Shown in pieces: positions 23,530-35,600 of a stretch of 64,000 bases of DNA. Under the pieces are notes generated by a model, which was not told the DNA's origin, made no database searches, and was given only the letters and a program-made list of their open reading frames with translations. Both the position numbers and the translations under genes were made by a program. Each line of letters opens with the position of its first letter. The stretch's first letter is position 1. This DNA comes from Flaccisagitta enflata. Taxonomy: Eukaryota; Chaetognatha; Sagittoidea; Aphragmophora. Location: NCBI GenBank assembly GCA_965153355.1, contig OZ231127.1, positions 73,284,001-73,348,000 of the forward strand, given 5' to 3'.

Positions 23530-24075
23530 AGACGGGAAGATGCCCGGGGGTGGAATGGAGGAAGGGTAAGGAGGGTGGGTAAGAAATGCAGGGAGTTTTA
23601 GGAGGGGTAAGGGTGAGGAAGGAGCCAGGAGGGTGTGGGAGAAGTGTCTAAAGGTGGAATGAGAGGCAGGGTAAGAAGAGAGGGTGGGGTAGAAGTACCC
23701 AGGGGTATGAATGGGGGGAGGGGGCAGCAGGATAGACTGGGGCCCGGGTAGTAAATGTGGGCCGACTGAAGGGTGTGGGTGGGGAGGAAGTGCCTGGGGT
23801 GGAGTGACGGGTCGAGCAAGGAGGGAGGATGAAAAGGAGTACTTAGGGATAGAACATGGGGCCAAAAAAGAATGGAGGGCGAGGAAGAGGTGCCTCGGAG
23901 GGGAAACTGGTAAGCGAGGATAGAGAGGAGGTGCCTGTGGTGGAATGAGGGCCAGGGTGAGGGGAGAGGGGAAGAAGTGCCCGGGGTGAAAGGAGGAGGT
24001 AAAGGCAACGAGGGAGGATGGAGAAGAGGTGCCTACGATGGAATGGGAGGCGAGGTAAGAAGAGAGAGAGGGAAA
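23530..24075. repeat. Purine-rich imperfect minisatellite
   Basis: Units of roughly 90-140 bp sharing AGTGCC(T/C)GGGGTGGA, ATGAGGGCCAGGGTGAGG and AGGATGGAGAAGAGG words. Almost no pyrimidine runs on the + strand. Confidence 0.6.
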
Positions 24076-24382
24076 GAGGAGCTTAAGGGTGATATGGGAA
24101 CGAGCATATACGGAGGAAAGATGGCAGTGTAGAAGAACAAAGAAGGCAGAGGACTGGTACACGAACTGGACAATAATGTTTATTACACAACTCGTTACAT
24201 TTGCCCCTCGGACATGTTTAGACTACATAAAACTCGGATTCATAGCTTTTTGGTCGATTGTGAGCGTGCAGCCTTTGAGAGCGGTTACCAAAGAGTTACG
24301 TGATAACTCCGGGCTGCCAGACAAACAAGGCTAAGTGGGTCAATATGGGCACCTGCTAGAGTGTCACGGCCCGTTTGATAGG

Positions 24383-24483
<101 letters not shown>

Positions 24484-24589
24484 GAGACTGGCAGACAGAT
24501 TTAAACTGACAGACAGTCAGACAGACAGACAAACAGGCAGCCAAAGATGAATAGAAATAATGACAACGGAGAGAGAGAACGAAAAGAAA

Positions 24590-24745
24590 CCCCACGGTGG
24601 AAGGGTGAGAGTGACAGGCTGACAGCATTTTGCACGCGGCCAAAATTAAAAGGTGACAAGTGATGACAGCTTGTAGGCGACCATGTTTGATGGATGAAGA
24701 GTGATGACAGTTTGCAGGTGACTAAAATTTGAAGTAGGGTTATAA
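24590..24745. repeat. Minisatellite with GTGATGACAGTTTGCAGG unit
   Basis: About three units of GATGACAGTTTGCAGGTGAC plus CAAAATTTGAAG. The same unit is tandemly repeated at 30580-30810. Confidence 0.8.
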
Positions 24746-25079
24746 AATGTATTCATCGAATTTGGTCAAAAAGTCCTATACTTGACAGAAACTAACTCCA
24801 GAGACATACTGAGTACATTATCTGGCAAGAATAACACTTTTTGGCCCAGTTTCAACCCATTTGACCGGCCTCAAACATTGAAAAACGTCAAGATCTCTTT
24901 GTTCATTTTTCAAAGGGACACTTTTTCAAGAAAAATTTGTAAAAAATAGAAGAAATGGTAAAAAAATTTTACCACGAAGGTAAAACGATGCAAAATTGCC
25001 TGAGGAATCCAAAAAAATTGGTTTCGAGTTGATATTTCCAACCATTTTTGAGTTATAGTGCTTTTAGTGCAGGGTTAAA

Positions 25080-25290
25080 AAAAATATGCCATTTTCTGAA
25101 ACTATTTCATGCACTAGGAGAGACTTTTACCCCCCTTAACCTTGTCCGATTTTGATGAAATTTGAACTGAAGCTTCTTTACATCATGTACTTCCACCATG
25201 CAAAATTTCATGACATTCGGACAATGTTAAGATGCCCAAATTAGACTTGAAAGTCAAAAATTGACAAATCGAATTTTTGAAAAATCAACT
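25080..25290. repeat. Diverged duplicate of 26560-26720
   Basis: Shares the order CCTTAACC/CCCCCTAA, TTTCATGA, ATGCCCAAATT and AAAGTC.AAAA.TGA with 26560-26720. Confidence 0.5.
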
Positions 25291-25595
25291 TCTAAGTGGG
25301 GACAATGCTAAATAATGTAAGGGAGGGGTCAACCATGACCCAAAAAATTTTAGTGGAGTCGTTGATGATCTCAAAAAAAAATTCAGCCCTTGTTTAGCAT
25401 TTTTGCCTGCCAAAAAAAAATAGATTGAAATTGCTATCAAGTGCAAAACATCAAAAAATCATTAATTTTGGCATCTGGAAGGTAACACCTCTCTTGTAAA
25501 CCACCTGTGCTTCAGAGTTCACTAATTTTTATTATCATCAATTATGTTTGGTCTGGTGCAATAAGAAACATATCATTTTGAAGGCTTTTTGGAAA

Positions 25596-25621
25596 AAAGT
25601 CGAATTACGTAATTCGACTTT
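25596..25621. other. 26-bp perfect palindrome
   Basis: Each half reads AAAGTCGAATTAC from outside to centre. Isolated in AT-rich sequence. Confidence 0.9.
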
Positions 25622-25989
25622 CTTAAATATGGGGGAGAAATAAAGTTTTCTTTTTTTTTTGTTTGGGGCAATTTTTGGAAGTTGTGCAGTTTTGGGGCTG
25701 GGAGTGTACATATTTTGATATTCATAGCTTATAAAGAGCCTATTTTTCTCTTTCAAATGGCGCCAACCAGAAGTCTCTATGATCATTAGTTTTGGCGTTA
25801 TGAATCTTTTAATCTTTTTTTATTATTTCACATTTTTGCAAAAATCTATATTTTTCATTGATCCTATTTTGTGGCCCTATGTAACAAGAGAGAAAAGTCA
25901 AGATGTTACACAAATTGACCCTAACTTTTATGACGTTAGCTGTTGCATTTTACTCTGCTTGAAAAAGAGAGAGAGAGAGAAAGAGAAAA

Positions 25990-26189
25990 AACAAGGCCGG
26001 ATACACGGCTACCTTAGTCGCATGCGGGTGAGCAGGGGCAGTATTTGAGTTACTAAAGCACTTGGGCAAGTGCAGTGAGGCCAAAGACCGCAAAAACATA
26101 AAAAAAGTAAAATAGGGACTGACCAACCAACCAACCGACCGACCGACGGACAAAGCGGGGTGTAGTGTCGCATAGCACGCGACTAAAAA
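25990..26189 (-). mobile_element. Hairpin-family dispersed element, copy 3
   Basis: AACAAGGCCGGATACACGGC start, GGGTGAGCAGGGGCAGT, (GACC)n, GTAGTGTCGCATAGCACGCG and an ACTAAAAA end. Full-length, reverse orientation to copies 1 and 2. Confidence 0.8.
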
Positions 26190-26269
26190 GAGAAAGAGAG
26201 ACACACAGACACACATACACACACATATATTCGCACACACATACAGACACACAAACAGACACACATACT

Positions 26270-26276
<7 letters not shown>

Positions 26277-26355
<79 letters not shown>
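26277..26355. repeat. (GA)n microsatellite
   Basis: Pure GA preceded by decayed CACA/CAGA words. Confidence 0.95.
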
Positions 26356-26357
<2 letters not shown>

Positions 26358-26559
26358 CACACTCACACTCAAAGGCAAAGGAAGACCAAGAGAAAAAAAA
26401 GTCACAGAAAGACAGATCGAATAACAAAAACAGACAGGCAATCAACCAGACATGAAATGCACACAGAAGGACATGCACTGAAAAAAGACTCCTAATTACG
26501 ACTTTTTTCCTGTCGGCGAGAGCCGCTTTAATTGGTATTATCATCCAAAAGGCCTGAAA

Positions 26560-26720
26560 ATAGCTATTTTGGGGGTACCAAAGGCAAAAAACCAATCATT
26601 TAACCCCCTAAAACTGGTCCGATACTCATGAAATTTTTACTGTAAATTTCATGATGATCGGGCAATATTAACATGCCCAAATTGGAGTCAAAAGTCGAAA
26701 AATGATGTATCGGGCTGGCT
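26560..26720. repeat. Diverged duplicate of 25080-25290
   Basis: See 25080-25290; the shared core is near 26636-26705. Confidence 0.5.
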
Positions 26721-27059
26721 GTTTTTCCGTCGGGTTTTGCAATATTGTGCAGAGAGAGCCCGTATTTTTAAATATTTTGTGATTTTTTTGATGAAATTTG
26801 TCATTTTATAGTTAAATATTAGTTCATTAGTTAAAGAAACCCTCGCAAAGAAACCCTGAAGAAGGCATTGCTTTGTTTTATTGACGAAGACCAAGAAAGA
26901 ATGACTGGAAATAATAGAAAAAAAAATAAATAGAAGAAAGAAAAAAAATAAATAGACGAAAAATAGAAATTGAAAAAATAAAAATAGAATAGAATAGAAG
27001 AGCAAAAATTCAAAACCTGCGAGGGATAAATTCTAAGACTTGAACAAATTGAACAATTT

Positions 27060-27124
<65 letters not shown>

Positions 27125-27170
27125 GCTGTTGTTGTTGTTTGTTGTTGTTATTGGTGTTGTTGTTGTTGTC
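27060..27170. repeat. (TTG)n microsatellite
   Basis: About 35 TTG units, decaying at the right edge. Confidence 0.95.
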
Positions 27171-27279
27171 GTCATTGTTGCTGTTGCCGTCACCGTTGCT
27201 GTCGTTAACAAAGTTGTCATCGCTGCTGTAATTGTCAATGATATATGATATGACGCCAAAACGAATATACTGGATTCTG

Positions 27280-27391
<112 letters not shown>

Positions 27392-27473
27392 TTCTTGACC
27401 AATCAAACCGACAGAAAAACAAAGAAATCCTGACTTGTTCCGAATTCGGTTCAGAGAAAAAAACTTTCGTTGC

Positions 27474-27625
<152 letters not shown>

Positions 27626-27662
27626 CCTTCCGGCAGTCTGTTGTTCATTCATGCTGATCAAG

Positions 27663-28121
27663 TGAAACAAGGCCGGACACGGCAAGACAGTCGCAGAAGG
27701 TTAGGCAGGAGCAGTAATGCGAAAACTGCCCGGAATTCAAAAATGGAAAATTTGCTAGAAGTTAAAAATATGGGAAATCCCTATTGAATAACATGGAAAA
27801 TATACAAAATTTTTGAACACATGCAAAATTCAGATTGAATAACATGGAAAATTGACAATGAAATGGAAAAAAAATTCAACGTCCTGATTGATTAACAAGG
27901 AAAGTAGCCCCAAAGGCCTTGAACATTCATGAAATTCACCCCTGTGTCCTACAGGACATTGGTCCTTTGGGGCCGCTGCCCTGCTCTCACTCCACTTCTG
28001 CAGCTAATCACTTCAAGCAGGGCATTGGGTACCACTGACCATGTGCGATCCTTAGATGACTAGTTAGGTTTTCCGCTCCTGCCAACCCGTCCGCGACTAA
28101 TGCTGCCGTGTATACGGCCTA
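27663..28121. mobile_element. Composite element with inverted hairpin-family ends
   Basis: Left end GAAACAAGGCCGGACACGGC and right end GCCGTGTATACGGCCTAGTT are inverted copies of the same terminus. Between them lie decayed AACATGGAAAAT repeats and the module GGACATTGGTCCTTTGGGGC with CCGCTGCCC. This suggests that two family ends can bound a larger unit. Confidence 0.5.
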
Positions 28122-28270
28122 GTTTTCAGTCTGTTTGTCTTGATTTTCAAGTCGCGCTTTTCAAGTCATGACATTAGTCTGGTCGCAATTTTGAGTCTGT
28201 TGTTGCAATTTACGGTCGTCATTCCCGAGTCTTAAGTTGCAATTTTTGAGTCTGTCGTCGCAATTTTTGG
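28122..28270 (+). repeat. Outlying, decayed units of the 21-bp satellite
   Basis: Repeated GAGTCTGT and TCGCAATTTT words, related to the main array at 28750-29995, from which a microsatellite and a hairpin-family fragment now separate them. Confidence 0.55.
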
Positions 28271-28291
28271 TGTGTGTGTGTCTGCGCTCGC

Positions 28292-28297
28292 GCGCAA

Positions 28298-28359
<62 letters not shown>

Positions 28360-28360
28360 A
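28292..28360. repeat. (GT)n microsatellite
   Basis: GT array flanked by GCGAATGTG words. Confidence 0.9.
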
Positions 28361-28503
28361 TGTGCGTGTGTGCGAATGTGTTCACTGACGTAAATGTTGA
28401 GAGGTGAAAAAAGAAGATTCGAAGGAAGTTTCGAAGCGAAGAAGCCCCGTTTATCTGCTCTCTCATCTGACACATTTCGGAATCTGAGTTGCAATTACAA
28501 CAG

Positions 28504-28505
<2 letters not shown>

Positions 28506-28541
<36 letters not shown>
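28506..28541. repeat. (CT)n microsatellite
   Basis: About 17 CT units; one of two CT-on-plus arrays. Confidence 0.9.
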
Positions 28542-28542
<1 letters not shown>

Positions 28543-28553
28543 CGCTAGCACGA

Positions 28554-28625
28554 TTTCATCTTTTTGGCTGTGGACACGCAACTCTATAAGAGGCTTTGTC
28601 GGTCCGTCGGTCCGTGTGTGGGGGT
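28554..28625 (+). repeat. Hairpin-family fragment
   Basis: GGACACGCAACTCTATAAGAGG followed by TCGGTCCG tetramers, as in the 19.5-kb copy read in reverse. Confidence 0.5.
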
Positions 28626-28749
28626 TTGGGTGTGGATGCAGGTTGGATGCCCGCTATGTTTGTTCGCTCCCACTGCTCACTCGCTTTTGCAGCGGTCTGC
28701 TAGACTACACTCGCTTTGCTCCCTCGCTCCATTCACTGGCTCGCTTGCT

Positions 28750-29995
28750 TACTCAATATCCGAGTCTGTTGTCCCGAAATCCGAGTCTGTGGTCTCAAAA
28801 TCAGAGTCTGTGGTCTCAATATCCGAGTCTGTGGTCTCAATTTCCATGTGTGTGGTCTTGATCTCTAAGTCTCTGGTCTCAATTTCCGAGTCTGTGGTCT
28901 CGATTTCTCTGTCTGTGGTCTTGATTTCCCAGTCTTTGGTCTCAATTTCCAAGTCTGTGGCCTCGATTTCCTAGTCTGTGGCCTCGATTTCCCAGTCTGT
29001 GGTCTCGACTTCCCAGTCTCTGGTCTTGATTTCCAAGTCTGTGGTCTTGATTTCCGAGTCTTTGATCTCGATTTCCGAGTCTGTGGTTTCAATTTCCGAG
29101 TCTGCGGTCTCGATTTCCGAGTCTGTGGTCTCGATTTCCGAGTCTGTGGTCTCGATTTCCGAGTCTGTGGTCTCGATTTCCGAGTCTGTGGTCTCGATTT
29201 CCGGGAGGTGTGGTCTGATTTCGAGTGTGTGGCCTCGATTTCCTGAGTCTGTGGTCTGGATTTCCGAGTCTGTGGTCTTGGGATCCGGAGTCTGTGGTCT
29301 CGATTTCCGAGTCTGCGGGTCTCGATTTCCGAGTTCAGTGGTCTCTGATTTCCGAGTCTGTGGTCTCGATTTCCCCGAGTTCAGGTCTTGATTTCCGAGT
29401 CTGTGGTCTCGATTTTATTCAGGTCCTGATTTCCGAGTCTGTGGTCTCGATTTCCGAGTCTGTGGTCTCGATTTCCAAGTCTGTGGTCTCGATTTCCGAG
29501 TCTGCGGTCTCAATTTCACTGTCTGTGGTTGCGATTTTCCAGTCTGTGGTCTCGATATCCCAGTCTGTGGTCTAAAATTCCGAGTCTGTGGGGGCGATTT
29601 ACCAGTCTGTGGGCGCGGTTACCGAGTCTGTGGGCGCGGTTACCGAGTCTGTGGGCGTGGTGACCGAGTCTGTGGGCGCGGTGACCGAGTCTCCGGCTGC
29701 GATGACCGAGTCTGAGGGCGCGATTTCCCAGTCTGTGGGCGCGATTTCCGAGTCTGTGGGCGTGATTTCCGTGTCTGTGGGCGTGATTTCTGTGTCTGTG
29801 GGCTCAATTTTTGTATCTGTGGGCGCAATTTCGAGTCTGTGGGGTGATTTCCGAGTCTGTGGGTGTGATTTCTAAGTCTGTGGGGGCGATTTCCGAGTCT
29901 GTGGGGGCGATTTCCATGTCTGTGGTCGCAAGTTTCAAGTTTATAATCAAGTCTGTGGTCAAGGTTTTCGAGTCTGTGGTCACAACAGCCACAGC
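28750..29995 (+). repeat. 21-bp satellite array, about 58 units
   Basis: Unit GTCTCGATTTCCGAGTCTGTG. Units left of about 29588 carry GGTCTC; those to the right carry GGGCGC or GGGCGT, so two higher-order subfamilies meet there. The unit is a multiple of three, so both strands show 7-residue peptide periodicity (SISESVV and the reverse). Indels near 29205-29420 break the frame, so coding is unlikely. Confidence 0.92.
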
Positions 29996-30039
29996 TTTTT
30001 GAGAAAATAATATCCACTGTCATTTTCATATTCTTCATG

Positions 30040-30579
30040 AAAAGAGGATTCGAATGATATGCTGAAACCTATACTTTATCAGTTATTATCTTAAGAAATG
30101 GTGCAGGAAGGAAAAATCTTCCTCAGATCGGTAATCGTAACAGCCGCAGTTTCGCGCCGCCGTAAGAAAGACTACAACCTGGATGAATTTTCGCCGAATT
30201 AATTTTTTTAACTTATGCGAGGCTCTAGCGTTGTTCAGCGTCAACCGATTTGGATGCGGTTTTTTTCTTGAGTTCACATTTTTTACAGAGTATTTTTCTG
30301 ATAATGTTTTTAAAGGGTTTCGTCATACACTTTGCGTAGAATTAACCACGAAGTTCAATAATATTTGATGATCTATCATAATCTTTCTTGAGCGCATTTT
30401 ACCGAGATTTTTTCAGCGTTGTTCATTGCAAATGTCATGTTTAAGAATGTGAACGATAATTTAGCCTAGTTTTTATAGTTTTGGATGTATCTATTCATGA
30501 TAGAAGGGGCTGAACATCGCTAAGCGATTGTTAATTTCCGAAAACGAACAAACGTTCAAACGAGGCAATTAGCCAGGAT
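30040..30579. other. Anonymous AT-rich DNA
   Basis: No gene or repeat family recognised. Confidence 0.4.
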
Positions 30580-30810
30580 TTTATAACCCTATTTGAAGGG
30601 TGATGAGTAATGACAGTTTGCAGGCGCCCAAGATTGATGGATGAAGAGTAATAACAGTTTGTAGGTGACCAAAATTTGAAGGGTGATGAGAAATGACAGT
30701 TTGCATGCAACATAATTTGAAGGGTAACGATGGATAATGTTTTGCACGCGAAGAGTGTAGACAGTTTGCACGCCAGCAAATTTGAAGGGTGACGAGTGAC
30801 GACGGTTGGA
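30580..30810. repeat. Minisatellite, about 45-bp unit, five copies
   Basis: GAAGGGTGATGAGTAATGAC plus AGTTTGCAGGCGACC units, decaying to the right. Homologous to 24590-24745. Confidence 0.85.
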
Positions 30811-30961
30811 GAATCAAAATGCAAACTCTGTTCCCAACTCAACTCAAGCGGCAAACAAAAACCAAAATCCAAAGATATGGAAACCGAGTTACCAACCCAA
30901 CTTTGGAAATCAAGAGAGTAACTGAGATGGAGGAGAAAAAATGAAGAAAGAGAGAGAGAAT

Positions 30962-31153
<192 letters not shown>

Positions 31154-31350
31154 CTGAAGAATAGACGGTAGACGGACAGACGAATTAAAAGCTGTCGGTG
31201 TGCTGCTCGCGTCGCAACATTCGTTGTCTTATGTTTGATTCATATTATTCGAAATTGATGTCGATGATTCCCTCTTTTTATCCACGAATAATTGTTATTT
31301 TCAATTTTTAATTTGATTATATAATGTGTTTGGTTGCCCGAGGAATCGCG

Positions 31351-31950
31351 TTAATGGGAGGAATACAAAGATGCCGAGAAAGAAAACAAAATCCCGCAAA
31401 TCAGAGACATGAATATGTTTTTAGGATAGTTTGGAACAGTGGATGTGGTAACTGGTAACTTCATGGCATCATCAGGAATGGAAAATGGCACTTTGGGATC
31501 TACCACCTTGGAAATAAGTTTGTCGGCGGGCTTGACTCCACTTTTGGGCATTCCACTGCATGTGCAAAACACTCCCACATATGTAGACGTGTCGATTGAT
31601 GCCAAGAAAGATCTGAGATGACTCAAAGTATCACTCATGTTTTTGGCAACTTCTCTTTTTATCATGAAATTAGTAATATCGCGACTCACCGACAAACATT
31701 TTTCTAAGTTAGTAGAATCATTTGGTAAGGAAAGTTGTCGGAAGTGGATATCAGTGAGTAAAAGAGGTGAGTGAGTGAAGCGAGTGTTGGAAAAGCTACT
31801 GAAAAAGGTATCGGAAAAGAAAGTATTAGAATTGAATACAAGTGTGAGATTAAGAATAAAGAATGAAAAAAACGGGGATCTATGGTAAGAAAAAGCAATT
31901 ATACAAATATGCAAATATACCAACAACCTACCAACCAACGAACCAAACAA
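31351..31950 (-). other. Unrecognised open frame, coding status doubtful
   Basis: A 199-codon frame on the minus strand opening with TTG. The second half (about 31370-31700) has ordinary amino-acid composition and a central Cys-Thr-Cys-Ser stretch, while the first half is Phe/Ser-rich. I recognise no domain, and no splice sites or upstream exons are evident. It could be a gene or transposon fragment. Confidence 0.2.
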
Positions 31951-32618
31951 ACAAACGCACCACTGGAAAACAAGTTAAATGGAGTTGCAATCAGGGAGAT
32001 CATTCTCCGGACGAGAATGAAGGAGTTGGAAAAAATTGAAATGGGAAAATAAAGCGTGATTAATTTCTTTGTCAATCTCCTGACATGTAATAGAGTTTTA
32101 CGCAATCAATCAAACATTTCTGCTGGACGGTTGATACTCCCTTCTCTTCTACGTTCACGCTGATGCAGGATATGCTGTGGAACTACCTACATACCATTAC
32201 ATCAAAATAAACAAGGCCGTGTACAGATGACAGCGAATTACAGGGTGGACATATCAAAATGACTCAGAAACTCAAGACAACTATCAATTGCGTCTACTAC
32301 CTAGGAAATATGTTTGGCGACACCTTTAATGAGAGATAGCTCAACTTCCCGTTGAGATAAGTAAACAAAATTTATGAGCATTTTAATCTACATCGAAAAA
32401 TCTACAATCTGAGCGCAATCTCGTCTCTGTGCGTCAAACCGTTTAGAAATGACATACGTTTGAAGTTGCCCATGTACTTTCGAAAATGGCAAAAAAATTA
32501 GAATCTATTTATTCCTTTACCCTTCAATCTTTGAAATGCTCTCAAATTTTACTAAAATATAACAGAACATGGTGATTCGCACCACTGGTTAGCCTCTAGA
32601 GCTCCAGTTTTATAGTCG
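31951..32618. other. Anonymous DNA up to the assembly gap
   Basis: Contains an isolated AACAAGGCCGTGTACAG word near 32211, an orphan end of the hairpin family. Nothing else recognised. Confidence 0.4.
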
Positions 32619-32628
32619 NNNNNNNNNN
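32619..32628. other. Assembly gap (10 N)
   Basis: Ten consecutive N. The true gap size is unknown, so linkage across it should be treated with care. Confidence 0.99.
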
Positions 32629-32651
32629 AAAAACTGTCATCAACTATTAAG

Positions 32652-35600
32652 TTGAAGTGGGCGCGAGAGTTCAAAGATCATGTCTCTCGTCGTCTCTGCT
32701 TCCCCACTGTCTCCTGTGAGACACAACGCCAAGGATGCGTGAACAGACCGACTTGCCAAGCCTGCAAAAGCGGCACGCTGACGATTCTCCTTGGCGCACC
32801 TACAGAAGAAAAGGAAGAGAAGAAGGAAAACAAGCAGGGAAAGTAAGTGCTGCTGGCTCCCTTCAAAAAGTCAGGGGATGCTGCTTCTGCAGCACCAACA
32901 GCTCCGTCGGCGACGGAGGCAGCCAATCCAACGGAAGTCATCTCTCCTACCCACGGCACGGCTGGCGCGACGGCGCGTCGCGGTCGTCTTCATTCGCGCG
33001 TTGTCCGTCGATCGTTCCAGTGACTATAGTAAACAATTCTTCGGGTGCGCAGAGGACGATATATGCTATGATCGACTCAGGCGCTGATCGCGACGTGATC
33101 AGCCTCGCGTCGTCGCAGTCTTCTGATTCCAACAAAACAGTGCAAATGGCAGTGATTGCTGTGGGAAGTCATATTTGTTGAGGGATCGTTTCGCCATCAT
33201 TCACCACATGCAATCGATCGACGAGGAATAAATGTCGACATCAGCGACACATTGGTGGGTGATTTGTTAATGAGTGAGTGCGATGTTCCTCCTGCACTCC
33301 GTGACCTGTCTGACTAACCTCACATCGAAGGCGTAAAATTTCCAGAGGCTGAAGGCGGTGTGATGATCATCGGAGCGGCGCATGCGCGGATGCCGCCGTC
33401 GCTCAAGAAATCCGTCGGGGGCCTTCAGGATCTTTGACTTACTTCAGGTGTCTGTCGGATTAGTTCATGTATGGAAAAGAAACGGGCAAAAGGAGCAGAT
33501 ATTGCGTCGATCTTGCGCTGTGCGACGGATGACCGCGTCCTCCAACGACCATCGATCGCATCCTCGACAATCGCGTCCTCAACAACAACATCGGCCCCAT
33601 CTTCTACCATGACTTTGCATCATCAATCGTCTAGCAAGAGGAGATGGGTGATTCACTTTTGAAAATGTCAGAGCGTGCAACGTTAGAGGAAAGGATATAT
33701 ATATTTTTGCCCAATTGTGAAAAATACTTTGCTCCCGTCACATGGAAATTTCATCATGAAAAAATCATGGAAATTCTGAGAAGAGTGAAATCACGACCGA
33801 CTGCGATGAAGCGACTCGGTAACCAGCTTTTTCGCTTCAAGCGTGATCCAGCCTTCCAAGAAAGAGTCTTCTGTGAGAAATCGAGAAGTTTCTGAGGCAG
33901 GAGTGGCGGTGAGATCGACAACGACCGGCAGCAGCAGCATTGAAGCCGCGCTGGGCACACCGCTTCATATTGTGGGTGCGCGCGGAAAAACGCGTATGTC
34001 ACGGGCTGCGCGTGGTGACCAGTAAGGATCTCACTCAATGATTTGCTCGTGAGGAGGCCCAAATTTGATGAATAGCCTGATGGACATCCTCATGCGTTTT
34101 CGTCAGTGGAAAATCGCCTTTATGTGTGATATAAAGGCGTTTTTTCACCTCGTCCGCGTCCATCCTGACGACGCTGATTTATTCAGATTCTTTTGGTTCA
34201 AGGACCGCACTCTTAGAAGCAATTTTGAATCTGTTTTTATCCCACATCTTCGCCAGCCAATCCAGCTCATTCGTCACATCTTTCACATCAGAAAGCATGC
34301 TGAAGTAATCCGGCCCAAATACCCCTACAACGTCTACGATCTTATTCGCTATGGTTTTTACGTCGACAATGGAAGTGGGGGTGAGGATTCAGTCGGACGA
34401 AGCACTGCAACTAAAGGTGGATTCAGTGGCGGCGATGGCGGAAGGCGGGATGGATCTTGTGAAGTGGAAGAGCAATGCGCGGCAATTGATGGATGGAAAT
34501 CCAAATGTGCCAATCCCCATTTCAGATAAGCAAGATGATGCGCAGAGGAAGGTGTTGGGCGTCTCATGGCTTCCGGCGGAAGACGTCTTCATCTTCATCT
34601 GCGACGAAGAATTTAAAACTCTTAGAGCAAAAACACCTCGTCAATTGGTCTCTATGCAAGCGAAACTCTGATCCATTGGGTTTTGGAGTCCAAGCGCATA
34701 CATTCGGCAGGCGTCATCTTCAACTCTATGCGTCCTGAGAAGTGAGATGGATTCGCCATGGAAGAAAGCATTGAGAATCTTTCTTCCGCTGTCTTATCTT
34801 GGCCTCTTCTACAACAATATCGAATTGAACGCTGGTGGAATGGCGGCGTCGACAATAAAGCGACATTGCGGAAGTAACAATCGAGTTATTTTGCGTTGCA
34901 GCTCCAAAAGGCGGATATGGAGCAGTTGCATATCGACGTCAAGTCAGCGAGATGGAGATGTTCACATTTCATTCATCATACTCCAAATCTCATCATTCCT
35001 CTCAATCCAAAACGTACACTCCCCATCACAACAGCGTTCACGCATCGGTCTTATCCACTTGAAAAAGCGAGTGCAGCTCAAGCGGCAAATGGAAGGACCA
35101 TCAGCTTGGATAATCTCGTGTCAGATTTTGGTCCGATTCTGAATCTGCACTGAAGATGATTTACCACAATCAGCCAAGCAAGGCCTGTATTCTTAAGCCA
35201 ATACGTCTCTCCAAGATCCATGAGTAGGTCTGATCCTCAACAGTGGCGCTGGGTTGACTCGTCAAACAACCCGGCGGACCACTGCAGCAGAGGCATCCAG
35301 GCCCATGAAGCCGAAAATGGCGTCAATTCCATCACGGCCCTGCATTTTTGCGTCTTCCCGAAGATCAATGGCCAAAGACGAACATCGCGACGTGCCCTAT
35401 TTCTGCAATTAAGCGCTCTGTGTGCGTAGAAGTGAAAAGAAACAAGTGGCTGACGCGATACTTCTTGCAGCCGCTTCTCGGGGAAAATGGATGCAGAAAT
35501 TGCGGATTATCGGCATGGTTCTCATCGCAGTCAAAAGGTGGAGAGCCTATCCAAGGGCGAAGACACGAGCAACAAAAGATCTCCTTCCAAAACCGGAAGT

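Noticed and set aside
31351-31950. 199-codon frame as a confident gene
   Set aside because: Opens with TTG, half low-complexity, no domain or splice evidence; listed only as doubtful.
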